From assembly GCF_030407165.1 (NCBI RefSeq), contig NZ_CP129111.1:806001-870000 (forward strand): a stretch of 64,000 nucleotides of DNA, given 5' to 3'. This stretch comes from Fontisubflavum oceani (GTDB taxonomy: Bacteria; Pseudomonadota; Alphaproteobacteria; Rhodobacterales; Rhodobacteraceae). The notes under the pieces are model-generated. The model saw only the letters and a list, made by a program, of their open reading frames with translations. It had not been told where the DNA came from and searched no databases. Shown one piece after another: positions 43,621 through 52,783 of the stretch. The translations under genes and the position numbers were made by a program. Every line of letters starts with the position of its first letter. The stretch's first letter is position 1.

Positions 43621-44967
43621 ATGTCTCAAGATTTTGGTTTTGATTGGGCGATTGCGCCCCTGACCCGTGACGAGTTCTTCAACACCTATTTTGAAAAGAA
43701 ACATGTGGTCGTGAAGCGCGGCCAGCCGGACTATTACAGCAGTCTCCTATCCTTCGCCCAGATCGACCATGTGGTGACAACGATGGGTCTCTACAGCCCC
43801 GAAATCACGGTCACCAAATCCGATGGCCACGCCCACGGAACAGATAGTGACACCGACGCCGCGCCAAAGCCCGCAACCGACAGTGACACGACCGCGAAAC
43901 CCCAGGAGACAGACAGTGACACCGCGCCCGCTACAGATAGCGATACCCACGGCAGCGGTGGCCACGGCGCTCATACGATCCAGCCTGGCGATTACAGCTA
44001 TGAAAGCGGCTATATCGATCCGGTCCGCGTGGCGCAGCTCTTCGCCGATGGCGCGACGGTGATCCTGTCGGGGCTACACGAGCGCCTGCCGCAGCTTGGA
44101 CTGTTCTGCCGCGCATTGGAGAATGCGCTGTCTTGCCGAGCGCAGACCAATATCTACATGACCCCCACGGCGTCCCAAGGGTTCCGCCCGCATTATGACA
44201 GCCATGATGTGCTGGTGCTTCAGGTCGAGGGCACGAAGGAATGGCGCATCTATGACACGCCGGTCGAGCTGCCGCTGAACTCTCAAGGGTTCAACCCGCA
44301 TGACGTGCCCATCGGCGAAGAGACTGATCGGTTTGTGCTGGAGCCTGGCGATATGTGCTATGTGCCGCGCGGGCTGGCCCATGACGCGGTGGCGACTGAC
44401 GAGACGTCGCTGCATATCACCACCGGCCTGATGACCCGGAGCTGGGCCGATCTGATGGCCGAAGCCGTCAATGTGGTGGCGCATAAAGATGCCGCTTTCC
44501 GTCATGCGCTGCCGCCCGGGTTTGCCAATCCGGGGTTTGATGCATCGGCCTACGAGCAGACGTTCCGCGACTTGATGCACAAGCTGGCGGATACCGCGCC
44601 CTTTGCGCCGCTTCTTTCCGGTTTCAAGCAAGAGTTCATCGCCAACCGTGTCCCGCGAGTCGAGGGGCAATTGGCGCAGGTTGGAAAGCTCGGTGATCTG
44701 TCAGGCGACAGCATCGTCGGCGCCCGTCCGCATCTGGTCTATGACATGGCCGTCATGGATGGTGGTGACGGGAAAGACCCCTCCGTCAGCGTCCTCTGCT
44801 ATGGTGCCGAGATCACACTCCCGGCCCACGCGGAAACGGCGCTGCGCTATGCGCTGGAGACACCTTCGTTCAGATTGGCCGACATGCCCGGCGATCTGGA
44901 CGACGCGGGCAAGATCGTTTTGGTCAAAAGACTGGTCCGCGAGGGGATGATGGTGCTGCACGACTAA
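43621..44967 (+). CDS. JmjC/cupin_4-type 2-oxoglutarate Fe(II) oxygenase with TDSDT repeats
   Basis: 448 aa. JmjC hydroxylases of the RoxA/YcfD kind hydroxylate protein side chains. The iron triad is visible as H191-x-D193 (R-P-H-Y-D-S-H-D) and H254 (R-G-L-A-H-D), framed by L-Q-V-E-G-T-K-E-W-R-I-Y and E-P-G-D-M-C-Y-V-P-R-G. The N-terminal part (L-T-R-D-E-F-F-N-T-Y-F-E-K-K) is also typical. Unusual is an Asp/Thr/His-rich insert (about 68-118) with T-D-S-D-T at 74-78, 86-90, 97-101 and 105-109. The ATG at 43621 has AAAGGA ahead. Its substrate may be the divergent Tat peptide rather than a ribosomal protein; this is inference. Confidence 0.85.
   Translation: MSQDFGFDWAIAPLTRDEFFNTYFEKKHVVVKRGQPDYYSSLLSFAQIDHVVTTMGLYSPEITVTKSDGHAHGTDSDTDAAPKPATDSDTTAKPQETDSDTAPATDSDTHGSGGHGAHTIQPGDYSYESGYIDPVRVAQLFADGATVILSGLHERLPQLGLFCRALENALSCRAQTNIYMTPTASQGFRPHYDSHDVLVLQVEGTKEWRIYDTPVELPLNSQGFNPHDVPIGEETDRFVLEPGDMCYVPRGLAHDAVATDETSLHITTGLMTRSWADLMAEAVNVVAHKDAAFRHALPPGFANPGFDASAYEQTFRDLMHKLADTAPFAPLLSGFKQEFIANRVPRVEGQLAQVGKLGDLSGDSIVGARPHLVYDMAVMDGGDGKDPSVSVLCYGAEITLPAHAETALRYALETPSFRLADMPGDLDDAGKIVLVKRLVREGMMVLHD
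43840..43947 (+). repeat. Four T-D-S-D-T coding repeats in the oxygenase gene
   Basis: Four copies of a Thr-Asp-Ser-Asp-Thr coding unit, separated by Ala/Pro/Lys/Glu spacers of 3 to 7 residues, fall in the linker between the N-terminal segment and the JmjC barrel. They are too irregular to be a microsatellite at DNA level. Confidence 0.75.
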
Positions 44968-45060
44968 CACATACTCACGCACAAAAGCCCGAGAAACCCC
45001 CTCTGATCGTGCGCAAATCGCGTATGTATGGAATCTGTATGAGATCTGTATGCCGGATAT

Positions 45061-45137
45061 TGGCGACCCCGGCAGGACTCGAACCTGCAACCTATCCCTT
45101 AGGAGGGGATTGCTCTATCCAGTTGAGCCACGGGGCC
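45061..45137 (-). tRNA. tRNA-Arg (anticodon CCU)
   Basis: A 77-nt cloverleaf on the minus strand, from GGCCCCG at 45137 to an encoded CCA at 45061-45063. The acceptor stem pairs fully with one G-U. The anticodon loop CTCCTAA gives anticodon CCU, reading AGG, and the T arm has GTTCGAGTCC. The gene is intact, and I see no integrase or direct repeat that would mark it as a used attachment site. Confidence 0.95.
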
Positions 45138-45254
45138 GTCTTCGGCGTTTCTGTGGGATTTCCGCGAAAGGCGCAAGCGCGTCCATTCTCTTGGACAAGC
45201 AATTTCAGACCGCGTATCAACAAGATGACAGCGATGTAAAACGGAAACGGCGAT

Positions 45255-46279
45255 TTGCGCGGACGCAACCCCTTTGACGGCAAACCCCAACTGACCCTTC
45301 GCGACGTGGCCGAAGCGGCGGGTGTCTCGGAAATGACGGTGAGCCGGGTCCTGAGAAATCGTGGCGATGTCTCCGAACGCACCCGCGTTCGCGTTTTCGA
45401 AGCCGCGCGAACACTCGGCTATGTGCCCAACAAAATCGCCGGCGCCCTAGCCTCGAACCGGGTGAATCTGGTGGGGGTAGTGATCCCATCGCTCTCCAAT
45501 ATGGTCTTCCCGGATGTCCTGAGCGGGATTGGTGACGTTCTCGACGAGACCCCCTGCAACCGGTCATTGGCACCTCGCAATACAACCCGGAGACCGAAGA
45601 GAAGGTGATCTACGAGATGCTCTCGTGGCGCCCATCCGGGTTGATCGTCGCCGGGTTGGAACACAGCACCGCCGCCCGTGCGATGATGCGCAGCGCCGGT
45701 ATTCCGGTGGTCGAAGTAATGGATATTGACGGCGACCCGGTGGCGGCGGCGGTTGGTATCTCACATGTTAAAGCCGGTCGCGAGATGGCGCGCGAGATTA
45801 TCGCGCGCGGTTATCGTCGGATCGGCTATCTAGGCTCCGGTTCCGGTGGAGACCACCGGGCCCAAAAGCGTCTGCAAGGGTTCCGCAAGGGGCTTGAAGA
45901 CGCGGGAATTGAGCTCATCGAACGGTGTTTCTATGAGGGCACCTCCGGCTTCGGCACCGGTCGCGCGATGACGGCAGAGGTTCTCACGCGCATCCCCGAT
46001 CTCGACTTCCTCTACTACAACACCGACATGAACGCCGCTGGCGGACTGCTCTACTGCCTTGAAAAAGGCATGAAAATTCCTGACGATATCGGGTTGGCCG
46101 GATTCAACTCTTTCGAAGTGCTGGACGGGCTGCCAATGCGTATCGCCACAATGGACAGCCGCCGAAAGGAGATCGGCGCGCGGGCCGCAGAGTTGATTGC
46201 CGCCAATGCCCTTACGGATGAGGTGATTGAGTTGGAGCCGGAATTCCTACCCGGCGATACGGTTCGGCCAGCCACCTGA
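45255..46279 (+). CDS. LacI/GntR-type transcriptional regulator (frame broken at 45550-45554)
   Basis: About 341 aa when the five-C run at 45550-45554 is read as six. The first part, from a TTG at 45255, has the LacI helix-turn-helix and hinge: T-L-R-D-V-A-E-A-A-G-V-S-E-M-T-V-S-R-V-L near residue 14 and Y-V-P-N-K-I-A-G-A-L-A-S near 56. The other frame continues with the periplasmic-binding-protein-like sensor domain (S-G-L-I-V-A-G-L, G-Y-R-R-I-G-Y-L-G, D-D-I-G-L-A-G-F-N). It resembles gluconate-operon repressors (GntR of the LacI family), but no sugar genes adjoin it, so the ligand is unknown. Confidence 0.85.
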
Positions 46280-46352
46280 CTGCTGAAAAACATCCGTGGC
46301 AACGCGGGCCGAGGATGGCTCCTTCAGGGGCCTGACGAGGCCCGCCGCACCG

Positions 46353-47768
46353 TCAGCACTCGGGCAGGTTCACCGCCAGACCACCAAGACTGGTCTCTTT
46401 ATACTTGGTGTTCATATCAAGGCCGGTCTGCCGCATCGCCTCGATACAATTGTCGAGCGGCATGAAATGCGTCCCGTCTCCGCGCAGAGCCAATGATGCC
46501 GCCGACACAGCTTTGATCGCCCCCAAACCATTGCGCTCGATACACGGCACCTGCACCAGACCCGCCGCCGGGTCGCAGGTCATGCCCAGATGATGCTCAA
46601 GCGCGATCTCGGCTGCGTTTTCGATCTGTTCATTCGTCCCGCCCAAAGCCGCACAGAGCCCTGCCGCCGCCATCGCTGCCGCTGATCCAACCTCGCCCTG
46701 GCACCCGACCTCAGCACCCGAGATCGACGCGTTGTGCTTGATCAGCCCGCCAATCGCCGCCGCCGCCATCAGGAAGTCCATCGCGCCAGCCTCGCTCGCC
46801 CCAATGCAATGCGCTTTGTAATAGCGCAGCACCGCCGGGATCACGCCAGCCGCGCCATTGGTCGGCGCGGTCACCACCTGCCCACCGGCCGCGTTTTCCT
46901 CATTCACTGCCATCGCATAGACGCTTAACCAGTCATTCACTGTATGCGGCTGCGCGATGTTCTGCCCCGCCTCGGCCTGAAGCTGTTCATGGATCGCCTT
47001 CGCGCGCCGCTTGACCTGCAGCCCGCCCGGCAATTCGCCCTCGATCCGCAATCCGCGGTCGATGCAGGCATCCATCACACCGCGCAGAGCCACGACTTTC
47101 TGCGTCACCGACCCGCGATCCGAGACTGCCAACTCATTGGCCCATTTCATCTCGACAATGCTTTTGCCCGACCGGCGACCCATCTCCAGCATCTCTGCGG
47201 CGGACCCAAACGGATAGGGATAGCCGACCTCTTCCTTTTCGGCGTGAAACTGCGCGGCACCGCCATGGCTTTGCGCCTCCAACTCAGCGGCGGTCAGCAC
47301 GAAGCCGCCGCCAATCGAGTAATAGGTCTCTTCCAGGTAGAGGTTTCCCGCATCGTCAAAGGCCCGCAGGATCATCCCATTGGCATGGCCCGGCAGCGTC
47401 TGGTCATAGTCGAAGACCAAATCCCGCGCCGGGTCGAAGCGCAACTCCGGCAACCCCTCAGGTGTCACACGCCCAGTTTCCATGACCTCGGCTTCGATCG
47501 AGGCCGCTGCATCTGGGTCCAATGTATCGGGGCGGAGTCCGCAGAGCCCCAATATCACCGCGCGATCCGTCGCATGGCCTTTGCCGGTGAAGGCCAAGGA
47601 GCCGTGAAGTGAACAGCACAGCGCCGCAACCTCGCCCGCGCCCGGCTCCCGCTCGCGCCCATTGCGCAGGTCGTCGAGAAACCGCGCCGCCGCACTCATC
47701 GGGCCCATCGTGTGGGACGAAGACGGCCCAATGCCGATCTTGAAGATGTCGAAGATACTCAGAAACAT
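46353..47768 (-). CDS. sdaA: L-serine ammonia-lyase (iron-sulfur)
   Basis: 471 aa, the single-chain bacterial form. Deaminates L-serine to pyruvate using a [4Fe-4S] cluster. The start F-L-S-I-F-D-I-F-K-I-G-I-G-P-S-S-S-H-T-M-G-P is diagnostic, as are A-P-T-N-G-A-A-G-V-I-P near residue 310 and the cluster Cys in G-C-Q-G-E-V-G-S-A. The ATG at 47766-47768 is chosen because conservation begins there. It is convergent with the LacI regulator gene. Confidence 0.95.
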   Translation of the reverse strand: MFLSIFDIFKIGIGPSSSHTMGPMSAAARFLDDLRNGREREPGAGEVAALCCSLHGSLAFTGKGHATDRAVILGLCGLRPDTLDPDAAASIEAEVMETGRVTPEGLPELRFDPARDLVFDYDQTLPGHANGMILRAFDDAGNLYLEETYYSIGGGFVLTAAELEAQSHGGAAQFHAEKEEVGYPYPFGSAAEMLEMGRRSGKSIVEMKWANELAVSDRGSVTQKVVALRGVMDACIDRGLRIEGELPGGLQVKRRAKAIHEQLQAEAGQNIAQPHTVNDWLSVYAMAVNEENAAGGQVVTAPTNGAAGVIPAVLRYYKAHCIGASEAGAMDFLMAAAAIGGLIKHNASISGAEVGCQGEVGSAAAMAAAGLCAALGGTNEQIENAAEIALEHHLGMTCDPAAGLVQVPCIERNGLGAIKAVSAASLALRGDGTHFMPLDNCIEAMRQTGLDMNTKYKETSLGGLAVNLPEC

Positions 47769-47859
47769 TGGCAGACGCGCTCCCTTGGATGGGCGGACCA
47801 TAAGCCAAAGACAAGGCTTGCCAACCCGGATTGCGACCAGCGCGCGATGGGCTGCGACC

Positions 47860-48387
47860 TCAACGCGGGATCATCGCCCCGCTTGGCTCCAGCCTGGACA
47901 GATCATAGCCGTTGAACGCCAGAACCTCGCGCGCCGCAGCCAGACGGTCCGCCGGGATCACCGGATCGCGATTGAGGATCCACCCTGCACGCCCATCGGG
48001 TTGGCCGATCACCGCTGTCCGATAGCCCTCATCAACCCATAACACCCAATAGGGAGCCGATGTCAGCACCCCTGACAACCTGATCGAAAAACGGCCCGGC
48101 CCGGATAGTGTCGCCCGGCCAGCGATGGTGCGAATTGCGTCGCCATTTGCATCGATACAAGTGTTCTGCACCAAGATTTCGCCGGCAAGCCCCGCAGAAT
48201 AATCAGCGATGGCCCCTGCGCACCCGTCCTGAAAGGCATTCGGATAGCGCGCCACCTCATACCAGCGGCCAAGATAGCGGTTCGGGTCAAAACTCGCGTT
48301 GGAGGCGATCGTGACGGAAGGATCGCGGTAGCTCGGCACGGCGAGGCCGCACGCAGCAAGCAAGAGCAAAATAGGTATCAGACGCAT
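47860..48387 (-). CDS. Lipocalin family lipoprotein (Blc-like)
   Basis: 175 aa. Lipobox L-L-A-A-C-G at about residue 13 after a short signal, so membrane-anchored. The lipocalin start motif Y-L-G-R-W-Y-E-V-A-R-Y-P-N-A-F-Q is clear near residue 40, with the later W-V-L-W-V-D-E-G-Y and G-W-I-L-N-R-D-P. Blc-type lipocalins bind lysophospholipids and fatty acids at the outer membrane. The start at 48385-48387 has GAGG ahead. Confidence 0.88.
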   Translation of the reverse strand: MRLIPILLLLAACGLAVPSYRDPSVTIASNASFDPNRYLGRWYEVARYPNAFQDGCAGAIADYSAGLAGEILVQNTCIDANGDAIRTIAGRATLSGPGRFSIRLSGVLTSAPYWVLWVDEGYRTAVIGQPDGRAGWILNRDPVIPADRLAAAREVLAFNGYDLSRLEPSGAMIPR

Positions 48388-48538
48388 AGGGGCCTCGCCA
48401 TCTGGGGCTCGAACCATACCCTCGGGCAGTTTTTCGGGCCGAGCAAGCATCACGACAGAGGTCGATCCCGACGAAAAACGTCAGAAACTCGGGCAGCGCA
48501 TCTTGTGCCTCCCATCCCGCATCGCCTAGAGCAGGGGC

Positions 48539-50213
48539 ATGTCACGGCGCTCTTCTTCCACCAAACGTCTTAGTTGGCTCGCTTGGCTGGCTGCGGGCCT
48601 CTGCCTGCTGCCGATTTGCGCGGTGATCCTGGCGGCGACTATGGGCGGTCTCGACACGGTGCGAAGCCTGCTTGGCACGGTTCTGCCCCGCTATGCGGGA
48701 ACGACGGCCGCCTTGGTGTTCATCGTTGGCTTGGGCACAGCGGTGATCGGAACCAGTGCGGCCTGGCTGGTGACGATGACCCGCTTCGCCGGACGGCAGG
48801 TGCTTGAGATCATGCTGGCCCTGCCGCTCGCCTTCCCGGCCTATGTGCTGGCCTATGCCTATACCGATTTCTTGGATCACCCGGGTTGGGTGCAAACGAC
48901 GCTGCGCGATCTGACAGGCTGGGGGCCGCGCGACTACTGGTTCCCGGAAATCCGCTCTCTCGGCGGTGCGGCGGCCATGCTGACCTTCGTGCTCTACCCT
49001 TATGTCTATCTACTCGCCCGGGCGGCCTTCTTGCAGCAATCGGCCACGGCCTATATCGCGGCGCGAACGCTTGGCCAGACCCCGTGGGGGGCATTTCTGA
49101 GGGTGTCGCTGCCCATCGCCCGGCCCGCCATCGCGGGCGGCATGCTGCTCGCCATCATGGAGACCTTGGCCGATTTTGGCACGGTCTCCTATTTCGCCGT
49201 ACAGACTTTCGCCACCGGCATTTATCAAAGCTGGTTTGCCTTTTTCGATCGGGCCGCGGCGGCGCAACTGGCGCTCTGCCTGCTGGTTGTGGCCCTGGTT
49301 GTTGCCTCCCTCGAACGTATGCAGCGGAGAGATCAGCGCCATCATGGCGCGGGCCGCCGGTTTGAACGGATGCAGCCGATTGAGTTGACGGGTGCGAAGG
49401 CCGTGGGCGCCATCGTATTTTGCGGATTGCCGGTGTTGCTCGGCTTCATCGGCCCGACGATTCTGCTGATCACGATGGGGTGGGACTCGGGTCAGATTCT
49501 GTTCACCGCGTTACTTGGCCTTCTTGCAGAACTCGGTGACGCTTGCGGCAATTGCCGCCGTCCTGACTGTCGCCGCTGCTGTGTTCCTCGGCTTCAACGC
49601 CCGGCTGCACCCGACAAGACCGGCGCGGACCGCTGTGCAGATTGCCGGGATCGGCTATGCCGTCCCGGGCGGGGTCATCGCGGTTGGACTTCTCGTACCG
49701 TTTGCCGCCTTCGACAACGCCGTCGACGCCTTCATGGAAGCGAATTTTGGGATCGATACGGGCCTCCTGATCACCGGGTCGATCTGGCTGATGATCGTTG
49801 CCTATATGGTCCGCTTCATGGCGGTTGCGATCAACACCTATGAATCGGGTATGTCCACGGTGAACCCGAACCTCGATGCCGTCTCGCGGACGCTTGGCCA
49901 TGATCCAAGCTCTATGCTGCGCCGGGTGCATATCCCAATCATCAGCCCTTCGGTCCTGACCGCACTTTTGATCGTCTTCGTGGATGTAATGAAAGAGCTC
50001 CCCGCCACACTCATCTTGCGGCCGTTCAATTACGACACGCTCGCGGTGCAGGCGCATCGCTTGGCCGCCGATGAACGCTTGCACGAGGCTGCGGTGCCAA
50101 GCCTGGTGATCGGGGCGGTCGGCCTCTTGCCGGTCGCGCTCTTGTGTTGGGGGATCGGTCGCGAATCTCGCCGGGCGCAAGATATGCGCCACGCCACCCC
50201 GGCGAAAACATAG
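48539..50213 (+). CDS. fbpB: Ferric iron ABC transporter permease, FbpB type (frame broken near 49505-49511)
   Basis: About 557 aa, the double-length FbpB type with two sets of six membrane helices. The first part (from ATG 48539) has the EAA-type loop A-A-R-T-L-G-Q-T-P-W-G-A-F near residue 180. The second part is in another frame to 50213 and carries its own loop, A-V-S-R-T-L-G-H-D-P-S-S. The frames join by removing one base, or adding two, in the GCG/C stretch at 49505-49511. Its binding-protein gene is convergent rather than upstream. Confidence 0.86.
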
Positions 50214-50214
50214 C

Positions 50215-50250
50215 CCAAAAAAGAAACGGGCGCCCGCAATGGGCGCCCGC
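50215..50250 (-). terminator. Terminator between fbpB and fbpA (T run on the minus side)
   Basis: A 9-bp perfect stem (50227-50235 with 50241-50249) with a 5-base loop lies between the two stop codons; the minus-strand tail is TTTCTTTTTT, so it mainly terminates fbpA, and its stem may help end fbpB. Confidence 0.85.
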
Positions 50251-50279
50251 TAAATTCATGCAACCGTTGATGGTAGGGA

Positions 50280-51296
50280 TTATTCCCAGCCAGCAGCGTT
50301 CAGGATTTCCGTTGCGGTCTCGATATTGTCCGCGATCTCGGAAAGATCGATCACGTCGGGGCGGAAGAAGCCCAGTTCGGCAACCGACGGAGCCAATGCC
50401 ACACCAGGCACAGCAGGGTACTCGTCATTACCGGCCGAGAAGTATTCCTGCGCCTGGTCGGAGGCGAGATACTCAAGGAAAGCAATCGCGTTCTCACGGT
50501 TCGGCGCATGCGCCGCAACACCACCGCCCGAGATGTTCATATGAGCGCCAAGGTCGTTTTGGTTCGGGAACACCCATTCGATCATGTCGAGGCTGTCCGA
50601 CAGACCATCAACCGGTCTCCGGATTGCGCGTGCGAAATAATAGGTGTTCGACATGGCGATATCACATTCGCCCGACACGATGCCGCGCAACTGATCGGTA
50701 TCGCCGCCTTGCGGGTCACGCGCGAAGTTGCCGACCACGGCTTCGGCCCATTCGGCCACAGCCTCTTCACCCAGATGGGCCACCAAGGCCGCGGTGATGT
50801 TCTGGGTGTAGACGTTGGTCGAGGAGCGGATGCAGATCTGCCCTTCATATTCCGGGCTCGCCAGATCCTGGTAGGTCTGCGGCGGGTTCGGCACATCAGC
50901 GGGATCGTAGAACAGGATACGCGAGCGCTGCGAGAAGCCGAACCAACGGTTGTCATCGTCCTGTAAGAATGCCGGGATGCTCGCTTCGAGCACATCGCTC
51001 TCGGTCGGCTGCAACAGACCAAGGTTGGCGGCGCGCGCCAGGCGTACGGTGTCGACGGTCAGGAAGACGTCAGCGGGGCTGTTCTCGCCCTCGGCTTCCA
51101 TCCGCGCGATCAGCTCGTCGGCATTGCCTTCGATCCGGTTGATGGTGATCCCGGTTAGATCGGTGAAGTCAGAATAGAGACGCTCATCGGTGTCGTAGTG
51201 ACGCGAGGAATACAGGTTCAACTCTTGCGCCTCGGCAGCGGTCAGCGCGCTTGCGGCGATGGTCGTGCCCAAAAGGACGGCCAGTGTGCGGGTCAT
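50280..51296 (-). CDS. fbpA: Ferric iron ABC transporter substrate-binding protein
   Basis: 338 aa with a signal peptide (cleavage after A-E-A-Q, near residue 24). A class of periplasmic iron-binding protein (FbpA/FutA). Seen: L-N-L-Y-S-S-R-H-Y-D-T-D near the N-terminus, with a Tyr ligand, and the paired Tyr in M-S-N-T-Y-Y-F-A-R near residue 218 that coordinates ferric iron. N-I-S-G-G-G-V-A-A-H-A-P-N is a family mark. Convergent with fbpB; no ATPase gene is in the window. Confidence 0.93.
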   Translation of the reverse strand: MTRTLAVLLGTTIAASALTAAEAQELNLYSSRHYDTDERLYSDFTDLTGITINRIEGNADELIARMEAEGENSPADVFLTVDTVRLARAANLGLLQPTESDVLEASIPAFLQDDDNRWFGFSQRSRILFYDPADVPNPPQTYQDLASPEYEGQICIRSSTNVYTQNITAALVAHLGEEAVAEWAEAVVGNFARDPQGGDTDQLRGIVSGECDIAMSNTYYFARAIRRPVDGLSDSLDMIEWVFPNQNDLGAHMNISGGGVAAHAPNRENAIAFLEYLASDQAQEYFSAGNDEYPAVPGVALAPSVAELGFFRPDVIDLSEIADNIETATEILNAAGWE

Positions 51297-51487
51297 TGGA
51301 GAAGCTCCGTTGTTAGAATTTGGTATTACCTGACCGTTTTTGTCGGTTGGGTGCCGGTGTTGAACCCGATCGCTCTTGGGGTGTCAAGAATATCCGACAG
51401 AAAACATCGGAAATCCTATTGGCAGCGTTGGTCTTGCCGTTCGGCGACGCGAGTTGCAGGGTGCCTGGCAAGGGAAGGTGGTATCTT

Positions 51488-52663
51488 GTGAAGGCTGGTA
51501 TCGGGTTTTTGGTGCTGGGCTATGTGCTCAGTCAGTTTTATCGTGCGTTTTTAGCCGTTTTGGCGCCGGTTCTAGAGGCTGATATCGGGGCAAGCACCGA
51601 TGACCTCGCTCGCGCATCAGGCCTTTGGTTCGCGGCCTTTGCCTTGATGCAATTGCCGGTTGGTTGGGCGCTTGATCATCTTGGTCCGCGGCGCACCTCC
51701 TCTATTCTCTTCGCACTTGGGGGTGCAGGCGGGGCCGCGCTCTTTGCTGTCGCGCAAGGGCCTGTGGCGATTCAGATTGCGATGGTTCTAATCGGCCTCG
51801 GCTGCGCGCCGGTCTTGATGGCCAGCTATTTCATCTTTGCCCGCGTCTACTCGCCGGGCGTCTTTGCGACACTCGCCGGATTGACCGTGGGCGTCAGTTC
51901 TCTCGGCAATATCGCGAGCGCTTTGCCGATGGCCTGGGCAGTGGAAGCCATCGGTTGGCGCGAAACCGTCGCGGTTTTCGCGGCACTGACTCTTTTGGTT
52001 GCGGCGGGGATGGCGCTTTTGGTCCGCGACCCAGAGAAGCTGGACGGCACAGCACGCGGATCGCTGTTCGATCTGCTCCGCAATCCCGCGCTCTGGCTGA
52101 TCCTGCCGCTGATGTTCATATGCTACGCCCCAGCAGCGGGCATGAGGGGGCTCTGGATTGCGCCCTATGTAACCGACATCTACGATGCCGATCTTGTTCA
52201 AATTGGCCATGTCACTTTGGCGATGAGCCTCGCGATGGTGATCGGCAGCTTTGCTTATGGACCACTTGACCGGCTCTTTGGCACGCGAAAATGGGTTCTG
52301 CTGCCGGGCAACCTCCTGGCTGGCCTGCTCTGCATCGTTTTCTGGTTTGCCCCGCCAACGACCCTCTGGAGTGCAACGGCCCTTTTTGCCGCGATTGGGC
52401 TTTTCGGAGCGTCTTATCCAATGATGATCGCCCATGGGCGGAGCTTCTTTCCACCACATTTGATGGGGCGCGGCGTCACCCTCTTGAACCTGTTTGGCAT
52501 GGGCGGCGCCGGGGTGATGCAATTTGCGAGCGGACCCTATTTTGCACATCTCTCGACCCGGAATGACCCCGAAGCGGCCTATGCCGCGCTCTTCGGGGCG
52601 TTCGGCGTTGTCGTGCTGATCGGCGTTGCGATCTATCTGTTTAGCCAGGACCGCACCGACTGA
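51488..52663 (+). CDS. MFS transporter
   Basis: 391 aa with about 12 membrane helices. V-L-G-Y-V-L-S-Q-F-Y-R-A-F near the start and G-W-A-L-D-H-L-G-P-R-R near residue 66, the MFS loop motif. I use GTG at 51488 with AAGGTGG ahead, since residues before it are not hydrophobic; the frame is open from 51320. Substrate unknown; perhaps a nitrate/nitrite- or oxalate-type permease, but not certain. Confidence 0.85.
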   Translation: MKAGIGFLVLGYVLSQFYRAFLAVLAPVLEADIGASTDDLARASGLWFAAFALMQLPVGWALDHLGPRRTSSILFALGGAGGAALFAVAQGPVAIQIAMVLIGLGCAPVLMASYFIFARVYSPGVFATLAGLTVGVSSLGNIASALPMAWAVEAIGWRETVAVFAALTLLVAAGMALLVRDPEKLDGTARGSLFDLLRNPALWLILPLMFICYAPAAGMRGLWIAPYVTDIYDADLVQIGHVTLAMSLAMVIGSFAYGPLDRLFGTRKWVLLPGNLLAGLLCIVFWFAPPTTLWSATALFAAIGLFGASYPMMIAHGRSFFPPHLMGRGVTLLNLFGMGGAGVMQFASGPYFAHLSTRNDPEAAYAALFGAFGVVVLIGVAIYLFSQDRTD

Positions 52664-52783
52664 GGCTTGCGCGCCACGCAGGGCCGTTTCCCGCATGACC
52701 CCCTAGCCAATCTGGGCCAAGCGCCGTATGGCCGCCGGAAACGTGCACCCGGCCGTGACCCGGCCTAGACGGAGACACCCTAT

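Noticed and set aside
43840..43947. The T-D-S-D-T units as RTX calcium repeats.
   Set aside because: RTX nonapeptides are G-G-x-G-x-D-x-U-x; these lack the Gly pairs and the spacing.
45061..45137. tRNA-Arg as the attachment site of an integrated element.
   Set aside because: No integrase gene, no duplicated tRNA 3' end in the window, and flanks are ordinary chromosomal genes.
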